From: an uncultured Eubacteriales bacterium
GTDB taxonomy: Bacteria > Bacillota > Clostridia > Oscillospirales > CAG-272
Direction: 5' to 3'
Assembly (NCBI GenBank): GCA_934446365.1
Contig: CAKSDZ010000007.1
Location: 1 to 64,000 of the forward strand
Length of the DNA stretch: 64,000 nt
In this document: one piece after another, positions 34,252 through 42,464 of the stretch
Layout: each line of letters starts with the position of its first letter
Numbering within the stretch: the first letter of the stretch is position 1
The notes under the pieces: generated by a model
The model's input: only the letters and a program-made list of their open reading frames with translations
What the model was told of the DNA's origin: nothing
Database searches by the model: none
Made by a program: the position numbers and the translations under genes

Positions 34252-35393
34252 AAGTTCTTCTTGCGGGCGGCGGCACCGGCGGCCACATCAATCCCGCCAT
34301 CGCCATCGCCAACACCATCAAGGATCATGATAAAACCGCGGAAATCGCCTTTATCGGGACAAAAAAAGGACTTGAAAACAGCCTTGTGGCGAAAGCCGGC
34401 TATCCTCTCTATCACATAGAGATGCGCGGACTTCGCCGCAGCCTCTCTCTTTCCAACATCAAAACCGCTTACTATTATTTTACCGCTCCGCACAAAGCCA
34501 AACGGCTCCTGCTCGAATTCGAGCCGGATATCGTGATCGGCACCGGCGGCTATCTCTGCTGGCCGCTTCTGCACGCCGCCGCAAAGCTCGGCATTCCGAC
34601 CGCCGTCCACGAATCCAATGCGATTCCCGGGAAAGCCGTCAGGATGCTTGAAAAGGAGGTCGACCGGATCTATACGAATTTTCCCTCCACCGCCGAAGCC
34701 CTCAGGGAAAAGGATAAGATTCTGTGCGTCGGAAATCCTCTGATTTCGCCGCCGTCCGGCAAAATGAACGGCAATCTGCACAAAGCACTGAACATTCCCG
34801 ACGGCACCCGTCACGTGGTCCTCTCTTTCGGCGGCAGTCTCGGCGCCGAGCGCGTCAATGAGGAGGTGCTCGGACTCATGCGCATGCTGTCGGCAAGGGA
34901 GCCGGATATTTTCCACATTCACGCGACCGGAAAAATCGAGCACGAAGCTGCGATGAAAACGGCAGCGGAATACGGACTCGATAAGTGTCCGAATATCCGG
35001 CTTGTCGAATACATCTACGACATGCCGCTCTGGGAGAGAGCGGCGGACGCCGTCATCTGCCGCGCCGGAGCCATGACCATTTCGGAAATGGCACTGCTCG
35101 GCCGCGCCTGTATCCTAATTCCCTCTCCCAATGTCGTAAACAACCATCAGTATGAAAACGCCAAGCGTCTTGCCGATGCGGGCGCCGCGATCATGCTGGA
35201 AGAGAAATATCTGACGACCAACGCGCTCTATGACAGCGTATGCGATATCCTGCACAACAAAAAAACGGCGGATACGCTTTCCAAAAACATCAAAGCATTC
35301 GCCAATCCGACGGCGAAAGAGGCGATTTATGAGGATATTCTGATGCTCCTCAGCCGCGACGTGCTCACACTCATCAAGAAAAACAAATCCTGA
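34248..35393 (+). CDS. murG: UDP-N-acetylglucosamine transferase MurG
   Basis: 381 residues. GT-B fold with the N-terminal G-loop LLAGGGTGGHINPA, the central SFGGSLGAERVNE and the donor-binding CRAGAMTISEMALLGRA. It converts lipid I to lipid II on the inner face of the membrane. Translation is coupled to ftsW by a 4-base overlap. Confidence 0.96.
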   Translation: MKVLLAGGGTGGHINPAIAIANTIKDHDKTAEIAFIGTKKGLENSLVAKAGYPLYHIEMRGLRRSLSLSNIKTAYYYFTAPHKAKRLLLEFEPDIVIGTGGYLCWPLLHAAAKLGIPTAVHESNAIPGKAVRMLEKEVDRIYTNFPSTAEALREKDKILCVGNPLISPPSGKMNGNLHKALNIPDGTRHVVLSFGGSLGAERVNEEVLGLMRMLSAREPDIFHIHATGKIEHEAAMKTAAEYGLDKCPNIRLVEYIYDMPLWERAADAVICRAGAMTISEMALLGRACILIPSPNVVNNHQYENAKRLADAGAAIMLEEKYLTTNALYDSVCDILHNKKTADTLSKNIKAFANPTAKEAIYEDILMLLSRDVLTLIKKNKS

Positions 35394-35411
35394 CGGTCCG
35401 CTCCGTCGGAA

Positions 35412-36272
35412 ATGGATATGCAATCCGCGCCGCTTCCCATCAAATCCCGCGGCGGAAAGGCATGGTTCGATAACATGAAGGAAACAAAATCACGTCCCAT
35501 ATCACCGGTAACGGAAAAAAGCCTGAAAAAACGCAATTTTTTCATTGTATTCGGGTTTACTTCCGTTACCCTTTTGTGCGTCATTTTCTTTTTATTCGGC
35601 TGTCGAATCAAAACGATATCGGTCGAAAACACCGCCATAGCGGAGGAAGAAGCCATCCTTGAAGCCATCGGCATCAAAACAGGACGGCACATATATGCAA
35701 TCAGCAAGGAAAAAATCTCCGCAGCCGCGGCAGGGACAAGCCCATATATCAAAGCCGTGACCGTAAAGCGCCGGCTTCCCTCGAAGCTCAGAATCGTGGT
35801 CGAGGAATATGAGCCGCTTTACTATACGGAGCACGACGGCGCCTACCTAATTCTTTCCGACACGCTGCGGGTGCTGGAAAACACACCGGACAAAGCGGCT
35901 GCCGCAGAAAAAGCGGGAACGCTGGTTATCCTGCCCGAAATCAAAACGGCGGAGGTCGGAAAAACGCTCGTTTTCACCGATCAAGACGACGGAAACGCGG
36001 CGGCAGTTATCCTTTCGGTATTTCACGACGCCGCCTTTCCGGATAAACCGGCATGGATTGACGTATCGGAAAAGTTTGACATCACCGCAAATCTCATGAA
36101 CAAATACACCCTGTTTTATGGAGACAGCGAAAAGCTGTCCACGAAAATCGAGACCAGCCTGCGAGCCATCCGATATCTGACGGAAAACATGTACGGCGTC
36201 ACCGGCAATCTATATGCAACCGGGAACACCGGCGCATCCTTTGAGATTACCGGTGTTGCGGAATCGGAATAG
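35412..36272 (+). CDS. ftsQ: FtsQ/DivIB-type cell division protein
   Basis: 286 residues as drawn; ATGs at 35418 and 35475 are alternatives and none has a strong ribosome site. A basic N-terminus, a single membrane span at about 43-63, then a POTRA domain (about 66-135: KTISVENTAIAEEEAILEAIG to SKLRIVVEEYEPL) and the beta domain typical of the family. It recruits and regulates FtsL and the septal synthase. Position between murG and ftsZ supports the call. Confidence 0.85.
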   Translation: MDMQSAPLPIKSRGGKAWFDNMKETKSRPISPVTEKSLKKRNFFIVFGFTSVTLLCVIFFLFGCRIKTISVENTAIAEEEAILEAIGIKTGRHIYAISKEKISAAAAGTSPYIKAVTVKRRLPSKLRIVVEEYEPLYYTEHDGAYLILSDTLRVLENTPDKAAAAEKAGTLVILPEIKTAEVGKTLVFTDQDDGNAAAVILSVFHDAAFPDKPAWIDVSEKFDITANLMNKYTLFYGDSEKLSTKIETSLRAIRYLTENMYGVTGNLYATGNTGASFEITGVAESE

Positions 36273-36372
36273 ATTTTTGCGAAATCACGCCATAATTTGC
36301 ATAACGGGGAATATTTTAGTCGATTTTTAATAAATTTTTTTGCGTTTTTCCGAATAATTTTCAAAAAACATC

Positions 36373-36401
36373 TTGCAAATAAATAAAAAACATATTACAA
36401 T
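36373..36401 (+). promoter_or_regulatory. Sigma-A promoter in front of ftsZ
   Basis: TTGCAA (36373-36378) and TACAAT (36396-36401) are 17 bases apart in a very AT-rich gap of 178 bases. It would let ftsZ be expressed independently of the long dcw transcript. Confidence 0.7.
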
Positions 36402-36450
36402 AATATTGTGTACTATTATCGAGATCAATAGCCAGGAGGAATATAAAAAA

Positions 36451-37608
36451 ATGGGATTTGAATTCAATTCTAATTACGACAGTGGCGTTAAGATAAAAGT
36501 AATCGGCGTCGGCGGCGGCGGCGGAAACGCAGTCAACCGCATGATCGAATCCAATATTCAGGGCGTCGACTTCGTCACGGTGAACTGTGACAAGCAGGTT
36601 CTTCTCACTTCGAGCGCTCCGACAAAAATCGCCATCGGTGAAAAAATCACCAAGGGACACGGTGCAGGCTCCAATCCGGAGGTCGGCAAGCAGGCCGCAG
36701 AGGAAAACATCGAGGATATCTCCAATATCATCCGCGGCTCCGATATGGTGTTCATCACAACCGGTATGGGCGGCGGGACCGGAACAGGCGCCGCTCCGAT
36801 CGTTGCCAAGGTCGCAAAGGACATGGGCATTCTCACCATCGGCATTGTGACGAAGCCTTTCTCTTTCGAGGGCAGAAAGCGCATGGTTCAGGCTGAAAAC
36901 GGAATCGTATGTCTGCGTGAATTCGTCGATTCTCTCGTCGTAATCCCGAACGAAAGACTCAAACAGATCTCCGAAAACAGAATCACGCTTGCCAATGCGT
37001 TTGAATATGCGGACGACGTGCTCCGTCACGGCGTTCAGAGTATTTCCGATCTTATCAACGTCCCCGGCATCGTCAACCTCGACTTTGCCGATGTTTCTTC
37101 CGTCATGCGTGATGCCGGCTACGCTCACATGGGTGTCGGAACCGGAACAGGCCGCGACAAAGCGGAAGTTGCCGCAAAGATGGCCGTCACAAGCCCGTTG
37201 CTTGAAACCTCGATATCCGGTGCAACCGGTATCTTAATCAATATCACCGCTTCTCCCGACATCAGCCTTGACGAGGTAGAGACCGCGTCTGCGATGATTA
37301 CCAATGAAGCGCATCCGGAAGCAACGGTCATTTGGGGCGCTGCTTTTGACAATTCCTTGGAAGACACCATCAAGGTGACCGTTATCGCAACCGGTTTGAA
37401 ATCCGACGACAATGCAGTCGGCGGCGCAAAGCCCACGGCAAACACGGCATCCCGTTCCGCATCGGCGTCCTCTTTCTCCGCTCAAACCGCAAAGCCGAAA
37501 GCGGAAGAAACGCCCAAAGCGGCAATTTCCTCCGATGAAAAGGAGTCTCTTATTTCGGACAGCGACTTCGACGACATCATGAACATTCTCAGAAAAAACA
37601 GAAGCTAA
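36451..37608 (+). CDS. ftsZ: Cell division GTPase FtsZ
   Basis: 385 residues from ATG 36451 behind AGGAGG. The GTP-binding tubulin signature GMGGGTGTGAAPI, the T7-type loop NVPGIVNLDFADV, then a low-complexity linker rich in Ala, Ser and Lys (about 325-370) and a C-terminal peptide FDDIMNILRKNRS, the docking tail for partners such as SepF (encoded at 58967). It forms the cytokinetic ring. No ftsA is present beside it. Confidence 0.97.
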   Translation: MGFEFNSNYDSGVKIKVIGVGGGGGNAVNRMIESNIQGVDFVTVNCDKQVLLTSSAPTKIAIGEKITKGHGAGSNPEVGKQAAEENIEDISNIIRGSDMVFITTGMGGGTGTGAAPIVAKVAKDMGILTIGIVTKPFSFEGRKRMVQAENGIVCLREFVDSLVVIPNERLKQISENRITLANAFEYADDVLRHGVQSISDLINVPGIVNLDFADVSSVMRDAGYAHMGVGTGTGRDKAEVAAKMAVTSPLLETSISGATGILINITASPDISLDEVETASAMITNEAHPEATVIWGAAFDNSLEDTIKVTVIATGLKSDDNAVGGAKPTANTASRSASASSFSAQTAKPKAEETPKAAISSDEKESLISDSDFDDIMNILRKNRS

Positions 37609-37617
37609 TCTTTACAT

Positions 37618-37652
37618 AAAGGCACCTCCAATAGTTTGGAGGTGCCTTTTTA
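37618..37652 (+). terminator. Terminator of ftsZ and the dcw cluster
   Basis: AAAGGCACCTCCA (37618-37630) pairs with TGGAGGTGCCTTT (37637-37649) followed by further T residues. Confidence 0.9.
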
Positions 37653-37673
37653 TCGCTTTAAAATCGCAGCAGT

Positions 37674-37706
37674 AAAAAACGACCGGAAACAATCCGGTCG
37701 TTTTTT
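37674..37706. terminator. Second, bidirectional terminator between ftsZ and the minus-strand block
   Basis: AAAAAACGACCGGA (37674-37687) pairs with TCCGGTCGTTTTTT (37693-37706). It ends the minus-strand transcript coming from prfB. Confidence 0.9.
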
Positions 37707-37716
37707 CTTCTAAAAT

Positions 37717-38040
37717 TTAAGCGTTTTCGCCTTCGGATGCTTCCTCGTCACGGGAGAAAAGCTCGCCGTCGAGGTCAAGATCGTCCTCATCGCAGCAGTC
37801 ACAGCCCTCGCCGTCGCAATCGCAGTCTTCATCGCAGTCGAGACAGCCGAACTCAAGCTCCTCATCCTTTTTGCAATCGTAAATCAGATAGCCGCCGGCG
37901 GCGCCGCTGACAGCGGCCAGAGCGAGAAATGCGCCTGCAATGCTCTTCTTCTTGCCGAGAAGAATGAAGAACATCACAATCGAAGTAACCGCCTGAACGA
38001 GAAGCGATACGCCTACATAAAGTTTTGTTTTCTTGAACAT
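37717..38040 (-). CDS. Small membrane protein with cysteine/aspartate-rich tail
   Basis: 107 residues from ATG 38040 behind AAAGGGGATT. Two hydrophobic segments (about 8-29 and 34-54) are followed by an acidic tail with eight cysteines at 56, 66, 69, 73, 75, 80, 82 and 83, interleaved with Asp and Glu, and no His. I know no family with this tail. The Cys/Asp mix suggests metal binding, or disulfides if the tail is outside. It lies 45 bases after prfB on the same strand and before a strong terminator, so it is the last gene of that unit. Confidence 0.7.
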   Translation of the reverse strand: MFKKTKLYVGVSLLVQAVTSIVMFFILLGKKKSIAGAFLALAAVSGAAGGYLIYDCKKDEELEFGCLDCDEDCDCDGEGCDCCDEDDLDLDGELFSRDEEASEGENA

Positions 38041-38085
38041 GGTAAAATCCCCTTTCATGATTTATTTTTTGATTTTGCTTTTATT

Positions 38086-39189
38086 TTATGCTTTGCTTTT
38101 CAGAAAAGCATTGATAAACCCATCGATTTCCCCGTCCATCACGGCGGAGATATTGCCGTCCTCGTAACCGGTTCGGCTGTCCTTGGCCAGTGTATACGGC
38201 ATAAACACATAAGAGCGGATTTGAGAGCCCCATTCGATATTGGATTTCTCTCCGCGGATATCTTCGATTCTGTCGAGATTTTCGCGCGCCTTAATCTCCG
38301 CGAGCTTGCTTTTCAGCATGCGCATCGCAGTCTCCTTGTTTTGAAGCTGGCTGCGCTCTGTCTGACAGCCGACCACGATTCCCGTCGGCTTATGCACGAT
38401 CCGAATAGCCGAATCCGTTTTATTGATATGCTGGCCGCCCGCGCCGCTGGAACGGTGAGCGGTAATTTCAAGATCCTCGTCACGGATTTCGATGTCCACG
38501 CTGTCGTCAAGCTCCGGCGTCACCTCCACCGAGGCAAACGACGTATGCCGACGTCCGGATGCATCGAACGGCGAAATGCGTACAAGCCGATGCACGCCGT
38601 GCTCGCTTTTGAGATATCCGTAGGCATTCGTGCCCTCCACAAGCATAGTGGCGCTTTTGAGTCCCGCCTCGTCGCCGTCGAGCCAGTCGAGGAGCTTGAC
38701 GGCAAAGCCGTGCTTTTCCGCCCAGCGCGTATACATGCGGTAAAGCATGGACGCCCAGTCCTGTGCTTCCGTGCCGCCGGCGCCCGGATGCAGCGAAACG
38801 ATTGCGTTGCATGCGTCGTATTCGCCGGACAGCAGCGTTTCCAGCCTCATGCGCTCTTCTCCGGCGCGGATTTTTTCCACTTCGGCAATGACCTCATCGG
38901 TCACGCTTTCATCGTTTTCCTCAATACCCATGTCGGCAAGCGTCATGGCGTCTTCAAGCGATCTTTTCAGCTCTGCGTATTCCTCAATCGTGCTTTTGAT
39001 GCGTTTGAGCTCCCGCAGAATCTTCCCGGAATTCTCCGTGTCATCCCAAAAATTCGGCACAAGCGTCTTTTGTTCAAGCTCCTCCGCTTCGTCGCGGAGT
39101 CTGTCGATTTTCAGCGCCGAGCCGAGATCTTCAAGATCACCCTTCATTCCTTGAAGCGTTCTTTTCGCTTCTTCCAGTTGAATAATCAA
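38086..39189 (-). CDS. prfB: Peptide chain release factor 2
   Basis: 367 residues from a TTG at 39189 with GGAGG eight bases upstream. The stop-codon recognition tripeptide SPF (in RISPFDASGRRHTSFASV) marks RF2, and the catalytic GGQ is in SSGAGGQHINKTDSA. It ends translation at UGA and UAA. The usual +1 programmed frameshift near codon 25 is absent: the frame reads straight through GDLEDLGSALKIDRL. Autocontrol by frameshifting is therefore lost. Confidence 0.95.
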   Translation of the reverse strand: MIIQLEEAKRTLQGMKGDLEDLGSALKIDRLRDEAEELEQKTLVPNFWDDTENSGKILRELKRIKSTIEEYAELKRSLEDAMTLADMGIEENDESVTDEVIAEVEKIRAGEERMRLETLLSGEYDACNAIVSLHPGAGGTEAQDWASMLYRMYTRWAEKHGFAVKLLDWLDGDEAGLKSATMLVEGTNAYGYLKSEHGVHRLVRISPFDASGRRHTSFASVEVTPELDDSVDIEIRDEDLEITAHRSSGAGGQHINKTDSAIRIVHKPTGIVVGCQTERSQLQNKETAMRMLKSKLAEIKARENLDRIEDIRGEKSNIEWGSQIRSYVFMPYTLAKDSRTGYEDGNISAVMDGEIDGFINAFLKSKA

Positions 39190-39298
39190 TTTATGTCCTC
39201 CGATTTATAACTTGATTCCCAGTATGTTTTCACGCGCTGCCGTCACATCGGAACTCCCTCCACTTTTCATTTTACTGATATCATCACATAAAAGATAA

Positions 39299-39319
39299 GA
39301 CAAAATGAAACATTTTGTC
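39299..39319 (-). promoter_or_regulatory. Hairpin with T-rich tail in the prfB leader
   Basis: GACAAAATG (39299-39307) and CATTTTGTC (39311-39319) form a perfect 9-bp stem with a 3-base loop. On the minus strand the stem is followed by TTATCTTTTATG, like a weak intrinsic terminator, about 110 bases before the prfB start. Confidence 0.4.
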
Positions 39320-39374
39320 ACGGCCCGCGGCATTCTCGTCGAAACAAAAAAGCTCTGCAAGCCTGCTTATTTTT

Positions 39375-39403
39375 ATTATAACAAAATATATGGCTTTTGT
39401 AAA
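39375..39403 (-). promoter_or_regulatory. Sigma-A promoter of prfB
   Basis: On the minus strand TTTACA (39403-39398) and TATAAT (39380-39375) are 17 bases apart, giving a leader of about 180 bases. Confidence 0.82.
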
Positions 39404-39429
39404 CTGTTATTTATGAGCGAATTGTAAAA

Positions 39430-39819
39430 TCATTTCCCGTCCCCGTGCTTACCGCACGGATGATCAAACATACCGGAAAGCTCGATCACAAGTCTGCCGT
39501 CTTTCTCTTTGAAGCCGACGGCCTTCGCCGCTTCGGTCTTCTCACCCTCAAAATAAGCCTTATGCACACCGCAGAGATCGATAAAATTGAGCGTGGCTCG
39601 TCCCATAATAATGAGCGCTTCCATATCGTCGGTACCCACGGTGTTGCATAAATCATACAGATGCCCCGCATCCTCGATAATCCGAAACTGACAAATTCCG
39701 ACCGGCGCACCGCCGTCATGCGCGGAATAAGCAAGCGCCGAGGCGTTATACGCCGTTCCGCACAACTCGCACAGCGCCTTTTGAGCGGTCTTGTCCGCAA
39801 TCGGTTTAATTTCCAGCAT
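39430..39819 (-). CDS. GNAT-like protein of unknown function
   Basis: 129 residues from ATG 39819 behind AAAGGAG. The layout (ALAYSAHDGGAPVGICQFRI, then HLYDLCNT, a helix MEALIIMGRATLNFIDLCGV, then KAYFEG and AVGFKEKDGRLVIEL) follows the strands and helices of GCN5-type acetyltransferases, but the acetyl-CoA pyrophosphate loop is not clear. It ends FDHPCGKHGDGK, with a Cys and two His that could bind metal. It is the last gene of the scp-dac block. Confidence 0.55.
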   Translation of the reverse strand: MLEIKPIADKTAQKALCELCGTAYNASALAYSAHDGGAPVGICQFRIIEDAGHLYDLCNTVGTDDMEALIIMGRATLNFIDLCGVHKAYFEGEKTEAAKAVGFKEKDGRLVIELSGMFDHPCGKHGDGK

Positions 39820-39862
39820 ATAGGCTCCTTTTCGCCGCCGCAGGACGGCTCTATCCAAACTT

Positions 39863-40573
39863 TTATCTTTTCAGCGAATCCACCTGTGCCCGCGTCAGAT
39901 ACCGCCATTCTCCCGGCGCGAGATTGCCAAGCCGCAGCTCTCCGATGGCAACGCGCTTCAATGTCATGATTTTGAGCTCCAAGGCCTCGCACATCTTCCG
40001 GATCTGACGGTTGCGCCCCTCAAACAGCCGTATCGCAAGCACGGTATAATCCTGCTTGCGCGTCACAACGGAAATTTCCGCCGGCTTTGTCAGATAGCCG
40101 TCGATCTCCATCGGACGGCCGAGCGCCGCAATTTTTTCCGGCGATACTGCGCCGCGTATTCTGACATGATAAATTTTCGGCTTATGATATTTCGGATGCG
40201 TGAGGCGGTTTGCAAGTGCCCCGTCATTGGTGAAAAGCAGAAGTCCCTCGGATTCGAGGTCAAGCCTGCCGACAGGAAAAACGCGCATTCCGACATCCTC
40301 CACAAGCTCCGCCACCGTGGGACGCCCCATCTCATCGCTCATCGTCGTCACATACCCGCGCGGCTTATTGAGCATGAGATACACATGCCTCACGGAGGAC
40401 GCGACAACCTGTCCATTATATTCCACAGTATCCGCCGCCGGATCGATTTTCATACCCAGCATGGCCGGCGTGCCGTTGACACGGACTTTTCCTCTCTTGA
40501 TTTCCTCCTCCGCCGCGCGTCTCGATAAGATGCCCTGCTCGGAAAGATATTTTTGAAGACGCACTTCTCCCAT
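39863..40573 (-). CDS. rluB: RluB/RsuA-family pseudouridine synthase
   Basis: 236 residues. An N-terminal S4 RNA-binding domain (MGEVRLQKYLSEQGILSRRAAEEEI), the catalytic GRLDLESEGLLLFTNDG with its Asp, and the closing EGRNRQIRKMCEAL. It makes pseudouridine in 23S rRNA (RluB type) or 16S rRNA (RsuA type); position next to scpAB and dacF in Bacillota usually marks RluB. Confidence 0.9.
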   Translation of the reverse strand: MGEVRLQKYLSEQGILSRRAAEEEIKRGKVRVNGTPAMLGMKIDPAADTVEYNGQVVASSVRHVYLMLNKPRGYVTTMSDEMGRPTVAELVEDVGMRVFPVGRLDLESEGLLLFTNDGALANRLTHPKYHKPKIYHVRIRGAVSPEKIAALGRPMEIDGYLTKPAEISVVTRKQDYTVLAIRLFEGRNRQIRKMCEALELKIMTLKRVAIGELRLGNLAPGEWRYLTRAQVDSLKR

Positions 40574-40598
40574 TTGAAAGCTCCTTACTTTTTCTCCG

Positions 40599-41723
40599 TC
40601 AATTCAGAAACGGGAATAGCTTCTGCCAAAACGTTTTTTCTTTTTTCTGAACCGTCACGCCGCTTTCCGCATACAGCTTCACGGACGCAATCTCCGTGCC
40701 GCTTTCAAAAAAGCGCACCGTTCCGATTTCGTCACCCTTTTCCACACCGGCGTAAAGAAAGCGCGGCAGCTCCACCGTCATGGTGATTTTCCCGTGCGTT
40801 TTGGCAAGCACGGCGTAGCAGGCTTCCATATTGGAGACGCGAACCGTATCCGTTTCCCCTCCGCAGACATGAACATCATAGGATAGCGCATGGGCTACGG
40901 CAAGCTCTTCCCTTTCATAGAGGGAAAAGCCATAGTCGAGCAGCGCGCGATGATCCCGCCAATCGTCGCCGTCGTTGAGCGTGACGCAGATCAGCCGCAC
41001 ACCGTCTCTTTCCGCGGCGGAAACCAGCGTTCTGCCGCACTTTTTGGTGAAGCCGGTCTTTACGCCGATGATATCGTCATATTGACGCAGCAGTCTGTTG
41101 TGATTGACAAGCAGTCTCGACGCGCTGGAATTGTGCAGCGGAATCAGCTTTTTCTCGGTCGAAACGATCTCGGCGAACGTCTCATTTTCCAGTGCGTAAG
41201 CGGCTATCTTGGCAAGCTCATATGCAGTCGTATAATGATTCTCGTCGTCAAGTCCGTGCGGATTCATAAAATGCGTATCCGTAAGGCCAAGCTCCGCCGC
41301 CTTTTCGTTCATCATAGCGGCAAAGGACTCGATACCGCCGGCCACATCGTAGGCAATCGCCGCGGCCGCATCATTCGCGCTTTGCAGCATCAGCGCATAC
41401 AGAAGCGTTTCCATCGCGATTTCCTCGCCGGCATACAGATAGACCGAAGAGCCTTCCACGCCGGAGGCTGCCGGCGCTACCGTAACAAGCTTATCGAGAC
41501 TCGCGTTTTCCAGCGCCACGATCGCCGTCATGATCTTTGTCGTGCTTGCCATGCCGCGGCGCTGATTCTCATTTTTTCCATAAATGATTTTGCCGCTTCC
41601 CGCCTCAATGAGCACCGCCGAGGACGCCGAGACGGACGGCGCCACGCTTTCCGCGTGAAGCATATTCGGCACAAGCAGCAAAGCCACAAACAGAAAACAC
41701 AAAAAACGTACTGTCTTTTTCAT
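40599..41723 (-). CDS. dacF: D-alanyl-D-alanine carboxypeptidase (DacF type)
   Basis: 374 residues from ATG 41723 behind GGGAG; upstream codons in the same frame have no ribosome site. A signal peptide (FLCFLFVALLLVPNMLHAES), then the serine peptidase triad motifs: SxxK in ASTTKIMTA, SxN in SANDAA and KTG in VKTGFTKK. A C-terminal beta domain with an amphipathic end (KTFWQKLFPFL) anchors it to the membrane. It removes the terminal D-Ala of stem peptides. The upstream gap has unusual alternative RNA pairings. Confidence 0.93.
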   Translation of the reverse strand: MKKTVRFLCFLFVALLLVPNMLHAESVAPSVSASSAVLIEAGSGKIIYGKNENQRRGMASTTKIMTAIVALENASLDKLVTVAPAASGVEGSSVYLYAGEEIAMETLLYALMLQSANDAAAAIAYDVAGGIESFAAMMNEKAAELGLTDTHFMNPHGLDDENHYTTAYELAKIAAYALENETFAEIVSTEKKLIPLHNSSASRLLVNHNRLLRQYDDIIGVKTGFTKKCGRTLVSAAERDGVRLICVTLNDGDDWRDHRALLDYGFSLYEREELAVAHALSYDVHVCGGETDTVRVSNMEACYAVLAKTHGKITMTVELPRFLYAGVEKGDEIGTVRFFESGTEIASVKLYAESGVTVQKKEKTFWQKLFPFLN

Positions 41724-41780
41724 GAAGGATTCTCCCATATTTTCAGCGAGGACACCGTCCTCTGTCATTTAACAAGCGAC

Positions 41781-41842
41781 AAAGGCAAATGCCTTTCCCA
41801 GTCGGAGAATATGTTCTCCGATCAAAATTCCGAAATCGGAGA
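41781..41842 (-). promoter_or_regulatory. dacF leader with competing hairpins
   Basis: Three segments share one repeat: ATCGGAGA (41835-41842), TCTCCGAT (41815-41822) and TCGGAGA (41802-41808). The middle one can pair with either neighbour but not both. A further stem AAAGGC-AAAT-GCCTTT lies at 41781-41796. All sit between gerW and dacF, about 60-120 bases before the dacF start. Confidence 0.4.
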
Positions 41843-41930
41843 CACGGGACAGATGTCGCGGTTATAATTCATAAATATGGAAAAATCCGTATTTCTATGC
41901 GCCAAAAGGCACTGTAAAAAATTTCCGGCC

Positions 41931-42437
41931 TTATTTTTCCTCTTCGGGAACAGGCTCATCGGGAGTAACGTCAGAATCCGAAGTCTCCTCGGCTTCCGAT
42001 TCCGTCTCTTCCTTTTTCTTCTTTTTCGAGCCAAACGCCGCCTTGATTTTCGAGATGATATCCGGCGCCTTGTCCACGATATTTTCGATCGATGCGCCGA
42101 GGTCGGAGGTGTTTGTCGGATTGTGAATACTCAAAAGCTCCACCTTTCCGTCGGCAGAAACAATCAGAAAGCCGACAGGGGAAACCGATACGCCCGTACC
42201 GCCGCCTCCTCCGAAATTGTTTTTGCCCACCGCCGCCGAGTTTTTTCCCGCATAGTCGTTTCCGCCGCCCGCAAAGCCGACGGAAACCTTGGAAATCGGA
42301 ATGATCGTCGTCCCCGCCGACGTCATGATCGCCTCCCCGATGATGGTATTGGCATCCACAAGCTCACGAATGCTGTCAAGCGACGATTCGATAAGCTCGC
42401 TGATTCTGTTTTTCTGTGTGTTTTTCTGATTATCCAT
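41931..42437 (-). CDS. ytfJ: GerW family sporulation protein (YtfJ)
   Basis: 168 residues. The family core is IGEAIMTSAGTTIIPISKVSVGFAGGG, a glycine-rich stretch, and GVSVSPVGFLIVSADGKVELLSI; the C-terminal 35 residues are acidic. YtfJ/GerW is made in the forespore and is needed for normal germination in Bacillus. The gene sits 27 bases after the DUF2953 gene, the same pairing as ytfI-ytfJ. Confidence 0.9.
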   Translation of the reverse strand: MDNQKNTQKNRISELIESSLDSIRELVDANTIIGEAIMTSAGTTIIPISKVSVGFAGGGNDYAGKNSAAVGKNNFGGGGGTGVSVSPVGFLIVSADGKVELLSIHNPTNTSDLGASIENIVDKAPDIISKIKAAFGSKKKKKEETESEAEETSDSDVTPDEPVPEEEK

Positions 42438-42464
42438 GATCGTGCCACCCTTTCCTTCCGTTTA

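Noticed and set aside
39100..39189. Programmed +1 frameshift in prfB
   Set aside because: The reading frame is continuous from the TTG start with no in-frame stop near codon 25.
41803..41820. LexA box in the dacF leader (GAGAACATATTCTC)
   Set aside because: It resembles GAAC-N4-GTTC only in its left half; the dyad is better explained as one arm of the competing hairpins.
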